In this document: piece after piece, positions 42,516 to 50,858 of the stretch
Layout: each line of letters opens with the position of its first letter
How positions within the stretch are numbered: the stretch's first letter is position 1
NCBI GenBank assembly: GCA_013215505.1
Contig: JABSQZ010000010.1
Coordinates: forward strand, 124,001-188,000
Origin: Oceanospirillaceae bacterium
Lineage (GTDB): Bacteria > Pseudomonadota > Gammaproteobacteria > Pseudomonadales > Balneatricaceae
DNA length: 64,000 nt
Direction: 5' to 3'
Position numbers and translations under genes: made by a program
Notes under the pieces: generated by a model
Told to the model about the DNA's origin: nothing
The model's input: only the letters and a program-made list of their open reading frames with translations
Databases searched by the model: none

Positions 42516-44123
42516 ATGGCAGAGCAGAAATATACTTCTATTCGCAGAGCACTGATCAGTGTTTCAGATAAAACCGGCATCGTGGAGTTCGCGGCAGCTC
42601 TACAGAGCAGTGGTGTTGAAATTCTATCCACAGGCGGTACTTTTAAACTGTTAAGGGATAACAATATCCCCGCTACTGAAGTATCTGACTACACCGGCTT
42701 TCCCGAAATGATGGACGGCAGAGTTAAGACCTTGCACCCTAAAATCCACGGTGGAATTTTGGCTCGCAGAGGTATCGACGATGCTGTGATGGCTGAGCAC
42801 GGCATAGACCCTATCGATATGGTGGTCGTCAATTTGTACCCTTTCAAGCAAACCATTGAGCGCCCTGACTGCAATTTGCCACTGGCGATTGAAAACATCG
42901 ACATTGGCGGCCCGACCATGGTTCGCTCTGCAGCTAAAAACCATAAAGATGTGGCGATCGTTGTCAATGCCAGCAACTACACCCATATATTAGCGCAACT
43001 AAAAGCGCACAACGGTTTAACCATCAAGGATAGATTCGACTTAGCCGTACAAGCTTTCGAACACACCGCTGCCTACGACGGCATGATTGCCAACTATTTA
43101 GGTGCAGTAGTCGAGGGACCTACCGCAGCAGATGACACACAGGCGCCGGTAGATAGCTCTGCTTTTCCACGTACTTTCAACAGCCAGTTTATCAAATCAC
43201 AAGATATGCGCTACGGTGAAAACAGCCACCAGCGCTCAGCGTTTTACATCGAGAGCAACCCTGGGGAAGCTTCTATCAGCACTGCAGTGCAATTGCAGGG
43301 CAAAGCCCTCTCATACAACAACGTTGCCGATACCGATGCGGCACTTGAATGCGTAAAGTCATTCAGCGAAGCCGCCTGCGTTATCGTTAAACACGCCAAC
43401 CCCTGCGGGGTGGCAATAGCCGCCGATTTATTGACCGCTTATAATTTAGCCTACGCCACTGACAAGACTTCAGCGTTTGGCGGCATCATCGCTTTTAACC
43501 GCAGCTTAGATGCCGCGACTGCCAGCGCGATTATCGAACGTCAGTTTGTTGAAGTAATCATCGCCCCCGGTATTGACGATGCCGCCAAGGCGGTATTAGC
43601 CGCTAAAGTTAACGTCAGAGTATTAATCTGTGGCGAGTTCGCCAACACTCGCCAGGGCGGGTTAGATTACAAGCGGGTTAACGGTGGCCTGTTAGTGCAA
43701 GACAGAGACATGGGCATTATCACTGAGCAAGACCTGAAAGTAGTCACTAAAGTCGCCCCGAGTGCTGCGCAAATCCAGGACTTACTGTTCTGCTGGAAAA
43801 TAGCTAAATATGTCAAGTCTAATGCGATTGTCTACGCTAAAAACGGCCAGAGCATCGGCATAGGTGCCGGTCAGATGAGCCGGGTTTACAGCGCTAAAAT
43901 CGCCAACATCAAAGCGGCAGATGAGGGTTTACAAGTTGCCGGATCAGTGATGGCTTCCGATGCTTTCTTCCCGTTTAGCGACGGTATTGAAGCGGCGGCA
44001 GCAGCGGGTATTAGCGCGGTAATTCAACCGGGCGGTTCCATGCGAGACGACGAAGTCATTGCGGCAGCTGATGCCGCTGGTATGGCGATGGTTTTCACTG
44101 GCATGCGCCATTTCAGACACTAA
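42516..44123 (+). CDS. purH: Bifunctional AICAR formyltransferase / IMP cyclohydrolase
   Basis: A 535-residue bifunctional enzyme for the last two steps of de novo IMP synthesis. The N-terminal cyclohydrolase domain ([43 protein letters not shown]) is followed by the formyltransferase domain ([27 protein letters not shown] with the catalytic KH pair, [12 protein letters not shown]). Length compares with E. coli PurH (529). It precedes purD by 58 bp in the same direction. Confidence 0.98.
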   Translation: MAEQKYTSIRRALISVSDKTGIVEFAAALQSSGVEILSTGGTFKLLRDNNIPATEVSDYTGFPEMMDGRVKTLHPKIHGGILARRGIDDAVMAEHGIDPIDMVVVNLYPFKQTIERPDCNLPLAIENIDIGGPTMVRSAAKNHKDVAIVVNASNYTHILAQLKAHNGLTIKDRFDLAVQAFEHTAAYDGMIANYLGAVVEGPTAADDTQAPVDSSAFPRTFNSQFIKSQDMRYGENSHQRSAFYIESNPGEASISTAVQLQGKALSYNNVADTDAALECVKSFSEAACVIVKHANPCGVAIAADLLTAYNLAYATDKTSAFGGIIAFNRSLDAATASAIIERQFVEVIIAPGIDDAAKAVLAAKVNVRVLICGEFANTRQGGLDYKRVNGGLLVQDRDMGIITEQDLKVVTKVAPSAAQIQDLLFCWKIAKYVKSNAIVYAKNGQSIGIGAGQMSRVYSAKIANIKAADEGLQVAGSVMASDAFFPFSDGIEAAAAAGISAVIQPGGSMRDDEVIAAADAAGMAMVFTGMRHFRH

Positions 44124-44181
44124 AAATTTCTCTACCGGGTCTGCTGTTAAGCGGACCTGACAATATTTTGGAGCTCCAACA

Positions 44182-45468
44182 ATGAATGTACTTATTATAG
44201 GTTCCGGTGGTAGAGAACACGCACTGGCTTGGTCAGCGGCGAAAGATATCAATGTCGAGACAGTTTTTGTCGCCCCAGGCAACGGTGGTACTGCCACTGA
44301 GGCAAAAATGCAAAATGTCGCACTGGACATTGCAGACTCTGCCGCGCTGATCAAATTTGCTCAAGAAAATCATGTCGGCTTAACCATAGTTGGCCCTGAA
44401 GCTCCATTAGTCGCTGGGGTGGTAGACGATTTCCGAGCTGCCGACTTAGCTATTTTCGGGCCCACTGCAGCCGCTGCACAGCTGGAGGGCTCTAAAGCTT
44501 TTAGCAAAGACTTTTTGCAGCGCCAGAATATTCCCACCGGCGCCTATCAAAACTTTACCGAAATCGACCCCGCGATCAGTTACTTGCAAACAGTCGGCGC
44601 TCCGATCGTGATTAAAGCTGATGGTCTGGCCGCCGGTAAGGGCGTCATTGTCGCTATGACACTCGAGGAGGCAGAAGCTGCTGTTCGCGACATGCTGGCG
44701 GGTAACAAATTCGGTGATGCAGGTAGCACAGTAGTGATAGAAGAGTTTTTACAGGGCGAAGAAGCCTCCTTCATCGTCATGGTGGATGGTGACAATGTGC
44801 TGCCTATGGCCACCAGCCAGGACCACAAGCGTGTCGGAAACGGCGATACGGGTCCCAATACCGGAGGCATGGGTGCCTACTCACCGGCCCCAGTGGTCAA
44901 CAGTGAAATCCATCAGCGGATTATGGATCAGGTGATTATGCCAACTGTACGCGGCATGAAAGCTGAAGGGAATGAATACACAGGTTTCCTCTATGCGGGC
45001 CTGATGATCGACGACAGCGGCCAGCCCAAAGTCATTGAATTCAATTGCCGCTTCGGCGACCCTGAAACCCAGCCTATTATGCTGCGCTTAAAGACCAGCA
45101 TTGTCGATATGTGTAACGCCGCCCTGGATCGCGATTTTGCGCGCTTAAATGTGCAGTGGGACCCACGTCCGGCAGTCGGCGTAGTAATGGCTTCAGGGGG
45201 ATACCCAGATAGCTATGCTAAAGGCAATCCGATTGTGATCAATGGCACAGAGCCCAGTGACACTAAAGTTTTTCACGCGGGTACTGCCATTGTAGAAGAT
45301 CAGCTAGTGACCACCGGTGGACGGGTTTTATGTATTGCCTCACTTGGCGATACTGTCACTAGTGCCCAGCGGGCAGCTTACGCAACTGTGAAAAATATCC
45401 AGTGGCAGCAAGCTTTCTATCGTACTGACATCGCCTATCGCGCGATCGATAGAGAGAGCCAGAGCTAA
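44182..45468 (+). CDS. purD: Phosphoribosylamine-glycine ligase
   Basis: A 428-residue ATP-grasp enzyme joining phosphoribosylamine and glycine in purine synthesis. The N-terminus [17 protein letters not shown], the ATP-grasp elements [17 protein letters not shown] and [14 protein letters not shown], and the metal/ATP site [15 protein letters not shown] are all present. Length matches E. coli PurD (429). TTTTGGAGCTCCAAC upstream provides the ribosome site. It ends the housekeeping block. Confidence 0.98.
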   Translation: MNVLIIGSGGREHALAWSAAKDINVETVFVAPGNGGTATEAKMQNVALDIADSAALIKFAQENHVGLTIVGPEAPLVAGVVDDFRAADLAIFGPTAAAAQLEGSKAFSKDFLQRQNIPTGAYQNFTEIDPAISYLQTVGAPIVIKADGLAAGKGVIVAMTLEEAEAAVRDMLAGNKFGDAGSTVVIEEFLQGEEASFIVMVDGDNVLPMATSQDHKRVGNGDTGPNTGGMGAYSPAPVVNSEIHQRIMDQVIMPTVRGMKAEGNEYTGFLYAGLMIDDSGQPKVIEFNCRFGDPETQPIMLRLKTSIVDMCNAALDRDFARLNVQWDPRPAVGVVMASGGYPDSYAKGNPIVINGTEPSDTKVFHAGTAIVEDQLVTTGGRVLCIASLGDTVTSAQRAAYATVKNIQWQQAFYRTDIAYRAIDRESQS

Positions 45469-45760
45469 CCAGTAACGCAGCGACGCCACTAGCAGATGGT
45501 GTCGCTTCAACATTAACTCAAGCTTAATTTAGCAAGTGCTTTACAGGCTGTTTCTACACAGATACTATTACTTGTCTTTTATAAAATAATACGATCAGTT
45601 ACTGTTACTTATGGGCTATTGAGACCCTTTTGATTATGTACTGATTTAAAAGCTCAGAGACCTTGCTGCTCAATGTCCGCTAACAGTGTGTACAGCACCT
45701 GAAGAGTGATGTTGCAGCTTTCGAAACTTCTCCTTATTTATTGGATACAATGTGCTTTTC
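45469..45760. other. Spacer after purD
   Basis: 292 bp with a purD hairpin at its start and otherwise nothing recognised. Confidence 0.5.
45479..45506 (+). terminator. Hairpin after purD
   Basis: AGCGACGCCA and TGGTGTCGCT form a 10-bp stem (one G-U) with an 8-base loop, 10 bases after the stop codon. It lacks a T-run, so termination may be inefficient or Rho-dependent. Confidence 0.5.
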
Positions 45761-47191
45761 ATGGATTTCAAACGAACTAAACTGGCCGTATTAATTACTG
45801 CATTAATTGCCAGCGGTTGTAGTGCCAGCAAACTAGATGCTAATAATAACGCTGCGACTGTTGCAAACGGCTCACAGGAATACTGCCGCAATGGCGGAAA
45901 TTCCAGTGACTATAGCTGCGATACACAAGCGCAGGGCAAAGCGGCAGACACGACTGATACAGTTAATAATCCGAACACTGAAGCTTGGATGAACTCGAAG
46001 CTTTCGGATATCAAATCTTGGTTAAAAACCATTAAGGAAAATCCGGATTCGGCGATCGGAAAATCGACACCCTCCACTAAAGCACTGCAAGTTCGCAATC
46101 CAGCCGCGACCCATCCAGAGCTAGTGCGCATTGAGGAAATGACACAAAGAGGCGATCACCGCAATGCAATGGCAGCGATCAATACTTTTCTCGCTGCCAA
46201 CCCTGAAAACCTTGAAGCAGAACTGACCAAGGGCCTAGTATTAAACAATATGGGGGAAGTCAAAGAGGCCGAAGCACTGTTGCGAAACGCCATCGCTCGC
46301 CACCCAACGTCTCCTGAGCTGTATAACAATCTTGCGGTTATCTACTCCGACCAAGGTGATTATGGCAAGGCCATTGAAACATTACTGCTGGCCTTTTCCA
46401 CCCACCCAAGTTATGCCCAGGTAAATGAAAATCTCAGGGAAGTATACTCATCAGTGGCCTCGCTAGCTTATAACCGCGCCCTGGACCTGGATTCCACAAA
46501 TAAACAGACACCAAACTTAATAGTACTGAGAAGAATATCCAGCCCAAGCTTACCCGCAGTCGCCCACGCGAGTCTCAGCATTGGCATAACGTCTAATAAA
46601 CCAACAAAAATTGCCAGCAGCAAGCCAGCTAGCAGTTCTGAGCAGCAACCCACTAAAAATCTCAGTAAACCTATTGTTGTCGCCGCCAGAAAACAAGTAG
46701 CGCTGCCAATCCCTAAAATCATCGATCCAGAACCTGAAGTAGCGATTGCTAAACTGGTGATTAAGCCGGCGAAGAAAGCCCCTGCTGTTAAGCAAAGTAT
46801 CGTAAGAGTCGATACTAACAATACCACTAAAACGGCAAAAGCTCAGGGAAGCAGTACAGCCGCAGCCATCAAAGCAGTTAATCGCTGGAGCTGGACCTGG
46901 TCGACTCAAAACGTTAACGCTTACCTGGGCAGCTACGTGGTTGGTTATAAGCCGAAAATAACTGTCAGCCATACTCAGTGGAGAAAACTGCGTACTTCCA
47001 GACTAACTAAACCTGCTTTTATCAAAGTAAAACTCTCAAACATTAAGAGCACCAGAATAAGTAGCGGTGTTGTTGAAGTAACTTTCTTGCAAAAGTACCA
47101 AGCCAATACCTACAAAGACCAGTCTAAGAAAAAGCTGACCTTGAAAAAAGTCGGCGCAAAATGGCTGATCGTCAAAGAGCAAAACATTTAA
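45761..47191 (+). CDS. TPR lipoprotein with Cds6-like C-terminal domain
   Basis: A 476-residue predicted lipoprotein (lipobox IASGC, Cys20). TPR units occupy about 120-230 (for example GDHRNAMAAINTFLAANPENLEAELTKGLVLNNMGEVKEAEALLRNAIARHP). A basic, Ser/Ala/Lys-rich linker covers about 250-355. The C-terminal domain (about 365-476) has WSWTWSTQNVNAYLGSY, SHTQWRKLR and VEVTFLQKY(x)8-10KKLTLKKVGAKWLIVKE. This tail matches the ends of the next two genes. I chose the ATG at 45761, which begins at MDFKRTK, over a GTG three codons earlier. The shared domain with an L,D-transpeptidase suggests an envelope/cell-wall role. Confidence 0.85.
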   Translation: MDFKRTKLAVLITALIASGCSASKLDANNNAATVANGSQEYCRNGGNSSDYSCDTQAQGKAADTTDTVNNPNTEAWMNSKLSDIKSWLKTIKENPDSAIGKSTPSTKALQVRNPAATHPELVRIEEMTQRGDHRNAMAAINTFLAANPENLEAELTKGLVLNNMGEVKEAEALLRNAIARHPTSPELYNNLAVIYSDQGDYGKAIETLLLAFSTHPSYAQVNENLREVYSSVASLAYNRALDLDSTNKQTPNLIVLRRISSPSLPAVAHASLSIGITSNKPTKIASSKPASSSEQQPTKNLSKPIVVAARKQVALPIPKIIDPEPEVAIAKLVIKPAKKAPAVKQSIVRVDTNNTTKTAKAQGSSTAAAIKAVNRWSWTWSTQNVNAYLGSYVVGYKPKITVSHTQWRKLRTSRLTKPAFIKVKLSNIKSTRISSGVVEVTFLQKYQANTYKDQSKKKLTLKKVGAKWLIVKEQNI

Positions 47192-47213
47192 CCAACGGTT
47201 AAATTTACCTCTC

Positions 47214-47253
47214 AAAAAAAAAGCGTATTTACCCAGTAAATACGCTTTTTTTT
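47214..47253. terminator. Strong bidirectional terminator between convergent genes
   Basis: AAAAAGCGTATTTAC-CCA-GTAAATACGCTTTTT is a perfect stem with A-run and T-run on both sides, serving the convergent TPR lipoprotein and 532-residue membrane-protein genes. Confidence 0.95.
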
Positions 47254-47259
47254 ATCCCT

Positions 47260-47350
47260 ACTTCCTACTTCCGACTTCCGACTTCCGACTTCCGACTTCC
47301 TACTTGCGACTTGCGACTTGCGACTTGCGACTTGCGACTTGCGACTTGCG
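47260..47350. repeat. Heptamer tandem array E (13 units)
   Basis: In strict 7-bp register: ACTTCCT, ACTTCCG x4, ACTTCCT, ACTTGCG x7. It directly follows the bidirectional terminator and ends 13 bp before the next stop codon. The longest and most regular of the arrays. Confidence 0.95.
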
Positions 47351-47363
47351 ATAAGTTGAAAGA

Positions 47364-48962
47364 CTAGCGAACTCTGGTCACTGTTAAGTTTTCTTCGACA
47401 ATTATTTGAAAGCTATCTCCGACCGGCTTTAAAGTTAATTTTTTCAAAGTAACATCTTGGTAGTTTGGCGACTCATAATTTAAAGTGAAGCTGATACTCA
47501 ACTGCTCAGCATCTAGCGGTCTGCTAAAACTGATCTTAGAGCGAGATAACTTGATCCATTTGGGTTTTTCGATGCGCTGCTTACGCCACTTAAGCCAGTC
47601 TCTGTGACTGAGTTTGTTGCCAACGGTGAATTTGGAACCGTAAAAGGCACTGTATTTTTTAAAGTCCTGCTGTTGCCAAGCTGCAATCCAATCATCGATG
47701 AGAAGCTGAAGCTGCTCGGTGATGGCGTCATCTGATGCATCGAGATTTTCTGAGACGGTACTGTTGGCGTTAGCTGCAGGTTGCTCAACCGCATTCGCGA
47801 TAGCCGCCTTCGGCGCCACTAACTCAGCCTGCGGTTCTTGAGTCTGAGCTGCAGGTATTAGCTCAGCGCTAACAAACCCTGAGCCTGGCTGCTCTGAGGA
47901 TGAAGTATTGGCAGTTAATGCAGATACCAATACCACTTTTCCGCTCGAATCGGTCTTTGCTTGCACTGCCGGATTTTCTGGATTAGCCGCTAATTGGCTG
48001 GCTGGTTTATCGCTGCTGCTGGCTATAACAGCCAGCTCTGCAGGCATACTATTTTTCTCAGTGCTATTTGGGGTGTCCTGGCTAACCGCTGAATCGGCTT
48101 CTTTACTGCCCTCAAGCGCAGCTATTGATGCACTTTCGGCTGCGGCATCAGCCGTCGACAATGGCCCTATTGCAGGCTTCTGGCTGCTACTACCTTCTAA
48201 CTTATCGGCAGGCTCTGACTGAGCAAAAATATCAGTAGCGGCGAGATTATCATTGCTATCGGCGGAGCTAGAGTTCCACTCTAAGGCGCCCAGATCAAAG
48301 TCCCAACCTGTGACATCCACAATCCACAGAGAAAATTCGCTATCGCTATCTTTCTGCACTTGCCAGTAACTCACCCCTGTCAGGACAATAGCAGCCAACA
48401 GAGTACTCAGCAGCACTGTTGCCAAGCTTCTTTTCTTTGCGGCTACAACTTGGCTAACACTACCAATTTGCAGAGAATGCTTAAAATCAATGAGTAGATC
48501 TCGGTAACTGCCAATTTCCTCACCCTTGAAATACAGCACTATTTTGGCATGATAATCTGTAGCAGTCTCAGCTTGCTGCGGATCATTATTACCCAGCGTC
48601 TTCAGTAGTAGCGACAATTGCGAGCTGCTGATCTGTTCGGCATCGACCACAAATATTGCTTTTCGCCCGGCCGTTTGCTCTTTTAACAATCGCAGTAAAG
48701 CTTCAGTCGAGTCGATACTGGATTGGAATTTATCACTCATTTTGCCCAGAAGAGCAGCAAAGTCACCCTCGGACCAAGAGATGATACAGTCTCCCCCAGC
48801 CTCTGCGTACTCAAGCCAACTGCGTATAAACAGCTGGGTTTCATGGCCGTGAATTTTTAATAACTGAGCGCTGGCTAGCTTTTCATCCAAAGCGTAATAT
48901 TTTAAGGTAAAATCAGTTCGCACATTACTTTGCAGACTTGATAGGTTTTGCACTTCGTTCAT
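47364..48962 (-). CDS. Membrane protein: degenerate AAA-like domain, one TM helix, Cds6-like C-terminal domain
   Basis: 532 residues in three parts. Residues 1-175 resemble an ExeA/DamX-type AAA region, with KAIFVVDAEQISSSQLSLLLKTLG in the place of Walker B, but no Walker A is visible. A single membrane helix (SLATVLLSTLLAAIVLTGVSYW, about 184-205) follows. A long Ala/Ser/Glu-rich linker (about 225-415) leads to a C-terminal domain (about 420-532; DDWIAAWQQQDFKKYSAFYG, LSHRDWLKWRKQRI, LKKLTLKPVGDSFQIIVEE) shared with the two flanking genes. The orientation would place the linker and C-terminal domain in the periplasm. DamX-like topology suggests a division or peptidoglycan role; this is inference. 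Confidence 0.75.
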   Translation of the reverse strand: MNEVQNLSSLQSNVRTDFTLKYYALDEKLASAQLLKIHGHETQLFIRSWLEYAEAGGDCIISWSEGDFAALLGKMSDKFQSSIDSTEALLRLLKEQTAGRKAIFVVDAEQISSSQLSLLLKTLGNNDPQQAETATDYHAKIVLYFKGEEIGSYRDLLIDFKHSLQIGSVSQVVAAKKRSLATVLLSTLLAAIVLTGVSYWQVQKDSDSEFSLWIVDVTGWDFDLGALEWNSSSADSNDNLAATDIFAQSEPADKLEGSSSQKPAIGPLSTADAAAESASIAALEGSKEADSAVSQDTPNSTEKNSMPAELAVIASSSDKPASQLAANPENPAVQAKTDSSGKVVLVSALTANTSSSEQPGSGFVSAELIPAAQTQEPQAELVAPKAAIANAVEQPAANANSTVSENLDASDDAITEQLQLLIDDWIAAWQQQDFKKYSAFYGSKFTVGNKLSHRDWLKWRKQRIEKPKWIKLSRSKISFSRPLDAEQLSISFTLNYESPNYQDVTLKKLTLKPVGDSFQIIVEENLTVTRVR

Positions 48963-49044
48963 CCCTGGTGAAAAAGATTAATGTGTTAGTGGAGTGTTAT
49001 TATTATTGACCATTAACACAGAGCTTGAGACGACAGCAGATAGC

Positions 49045-50238
49045 TTACGGGATACCCCTGGAAGGCGCTCCCTCGTAGGCGATTTTCCAGCCATCAGTTT
49101 CCTTTTGCCAGTACTGTCTCTTTAATCCAGAGCCTTTATAATTGCTGGATTTATACTGCTGATTAAAGGAAACGACCATTAGCTTTGAGTCGGGGTAGGT
49201 AAAAATATTTAAATCATTTAGTCCAATCTCGATAAACGACTTAGAGCTGTTAACACGTTTCTTATGTGCGGCAAATTTTTGGAATTTAATTTTTCCATCA
49301 CTAAAGCTTTGCGAGTAATTTTCTATATAGCGGTTGTAGTCTAAGCTCTCCCAATCGGCTTGCCAATTTTTCACTACAGCGATCATTTCGGTTTTTTGCT
49401 TTTTCCACGCTTCTCTGGAGATCCATTTTAAATTTTCCCCTAAGATCATCGGAGTGCCATTTTTAATCAACTGATCAACTTCCTGAAAATCTGGATTGGT
49501 CAGCGATAAACACCCTAGACTCGCCAGCGGTGGACGACTGTAAGTATCCACCGGAGAGCCGTGTAACCAAATACCATTACCCGTGCGATTATTTCTATAA
49601 TCCCATGCATTTGGATAGTTCAGTGGCAGTGCACCGGCACCGTATCTGGCCGGAAGATTTTCATCTAACAGCCGTCCGGTAGTAAAATATACGCCAACCG
49701 GTGATTTGCGATCACCCTGCTTCCTTTTACCGGTACCCCCTGTGCCATGAGATGCATAATAATCTTTAATTAAAAAAGGCACCCCATTTCTATTTTCAAA
49801 GACAAACAATCTGGACAAACTCATGTCTTGCACTATGACGTACTTCTGCTTATCACTTAACAGCACGATGTCCTGGGGAATTAAATCGGGGCCAGGCTTT
49901 GCTTTACGCAGATTGAGTCTGGCTTTCGCTTCGGCAATCAGCCCTTTAACTTTTGATTGTTGGTCACCGGTAAAGCTACTCCCGACTTGAGAGAGAGGGT
50001 TTACTTGAGCGATCAACAAGTCGGCGTAAACTAGTTGTGCCAGCCGAAAATCGGGTCTGATACTAACCAGTTCCTGCATCTGTTCTAGCGCTGCATCAAA
50101 GTTCTGTTCCGCTATTGATTCAAACCCCTTCAATAGCAACTCCTCCGCCCCCTTAGAAACTCCATAGTCTTGTATGGCATGGGTAATTGGCGAGTGAGCA
50201 AGGATTAGCGAGACAAATGTCAAAGTTAGAATTCGCAT
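49045..50238 (-). CDS. L,D-transpeptidase (YkuD) with Cds6-like C-terminal domain
   Basis: A 397-residue exported protein: signal peptide (MRILTLTFVSLILAHSPITHA), a helical/TPR-like region (about 30-90), a YkuD catalytic domain (about 115-265) and the C-terminal domain (about 285-390; NWQADWESLDYNRYIENYS, VVSFNQQYKSSNYKG). The active site is HGSPVDTY...SLGCLSL: the nucleophile Cys is present, but the usual SHGC reads SLGC, so the His next to the Gly-Cys is Leu. The family forms or cuts 3-3 peptidoglycan crosslinks or attaches lipoproteins. It is codirectional with the preceding membrane-protein gene with an 82-bp gap. Confidence 0.88.
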   Translation of the reverse strand: MRILTLTFVSLILAHSPITHAIQDYGVSKGAEELLLKGFESIAEQNFDAALEQMQELVSIRPDFRLAQLVYADLLIAQVNPLSQVGSSFTGDQQSKVKGLIAEAKARLNLRKAKPGPDLIPQDIVLLSDKQKYVIVQDMSLSRLFVFENRNGVPFLIKDYYASHGTGGTGKRKQGDRKSPVGVYFTTGRLLDENLPARYGAGALPLNYPNAWDYRNNRTGNGIWLHGSPVDTYSRPPLASLGCLSLTNPDFQEVDQLIKNGTPMILGENLKWISREAWKKQKTEMIAVVKNWQADWESLDYNRYIENYSQSFSDGKIKFQKFAAHKKRVNSSKSFIEIGLNDLNIFTYPDSKLMVVSFNQQYKSSNYKGSGLKRQYWQKETDGWKIAYEGAPSRGIP

Positions 50239-50858
50239 ATGGGCCTATTGTTAGTATTCGGATTGAGGCAATCCCCAGATTATACTGGTAATACGCTAAA
50301 AGCAGTATCCCTAAACACTGCTAAATCACCAGCAGAGTGACCTTTATTAGCCACCCCTATCATGTAACCGTTAAAATCCCATTTAGTTCAGTATTTGCAT
50401 GATTTTTTATCTTCTGTCAGCAAAAAATACTCCTGTAAAAAAAGGAACTAATGGCCTCTGAATCAGTCTATGAATTAAAGGTCTAAAGAACCCATTATCG
50501 AGTCCACACAGCTCTGGCCTACAGAGCATTTCCAGACCTAGACAGAGCCCAAAAAGGCTGTTTAATCATAGACGGACCGTTTTACCCCGGCGAAACCCTG
50601 CAAAATTCGCATGTTCTGAAAGACCACACTTATTTTCTATCATTTAGTCTATTTGAATGACCTTCTCTCTGATTCGCAATTAAATTAATTTTAAAAGTGC
50701 CAATGTCAAAGGAGCGTCTATAATTCAAATATAGGTTGATTTAGATGAGAAAATTCTCACCCAAGTCAGGCAATCAATTAACTATGAATAGTGGAGCACC
50801 GATGGTAAGCGATCCCCTATGCTAATCGGTGACTTCCTTAACATAGAAGGTGATCATC
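50239..50858. other. Intergenic region before prkA containing a broken small gene
   Basis: 620 bp. The middle holds a short interrupted ORF (50451-50660, listed separately). The rest would carry the divergent promoters of the transpeptidase and prkA genes; prkA homologues are usually RpoS- or nitrogen-starvation-dependent, but I could not assign boxes. Confidence 0.5.
50451..50660 (+). pseudogene. Small protein gene interrupted by one in-frame TAA
   Basis: An AAGGA site lies 5 bases before the ATG at 50451. The frame reads MASESVYELKV, then TAA (50484-50486), and continues in the same frame for 57 sense codons (RTHYRVHTALAYRAFPDLDR, then GCLIIDGPFYPGETLQNSHV and more) to TGA at 50658-50660. 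The amino-acid composition after the stop looks like a real protein and not like chance translation, and codon 12 alone disrupts it. I do not recognise the family. Either a recent nonsense mutation or a gene using another start. Confidence 0.45.

Noticed and set aside
41944-45760. GGATACAATGT upstream of both fis and the TPR lipoprotein as a shared promoter
   Set aside because: The -10-like TACAAT is nearly on the start codon in both cases and no -35 box lies at a proper distance.
11078-47350. Heptamer arrays as CRISPR
   Set aside because: Units are 7 bp and directly adjacent with no unique spacers, and no cas genes are in the window.
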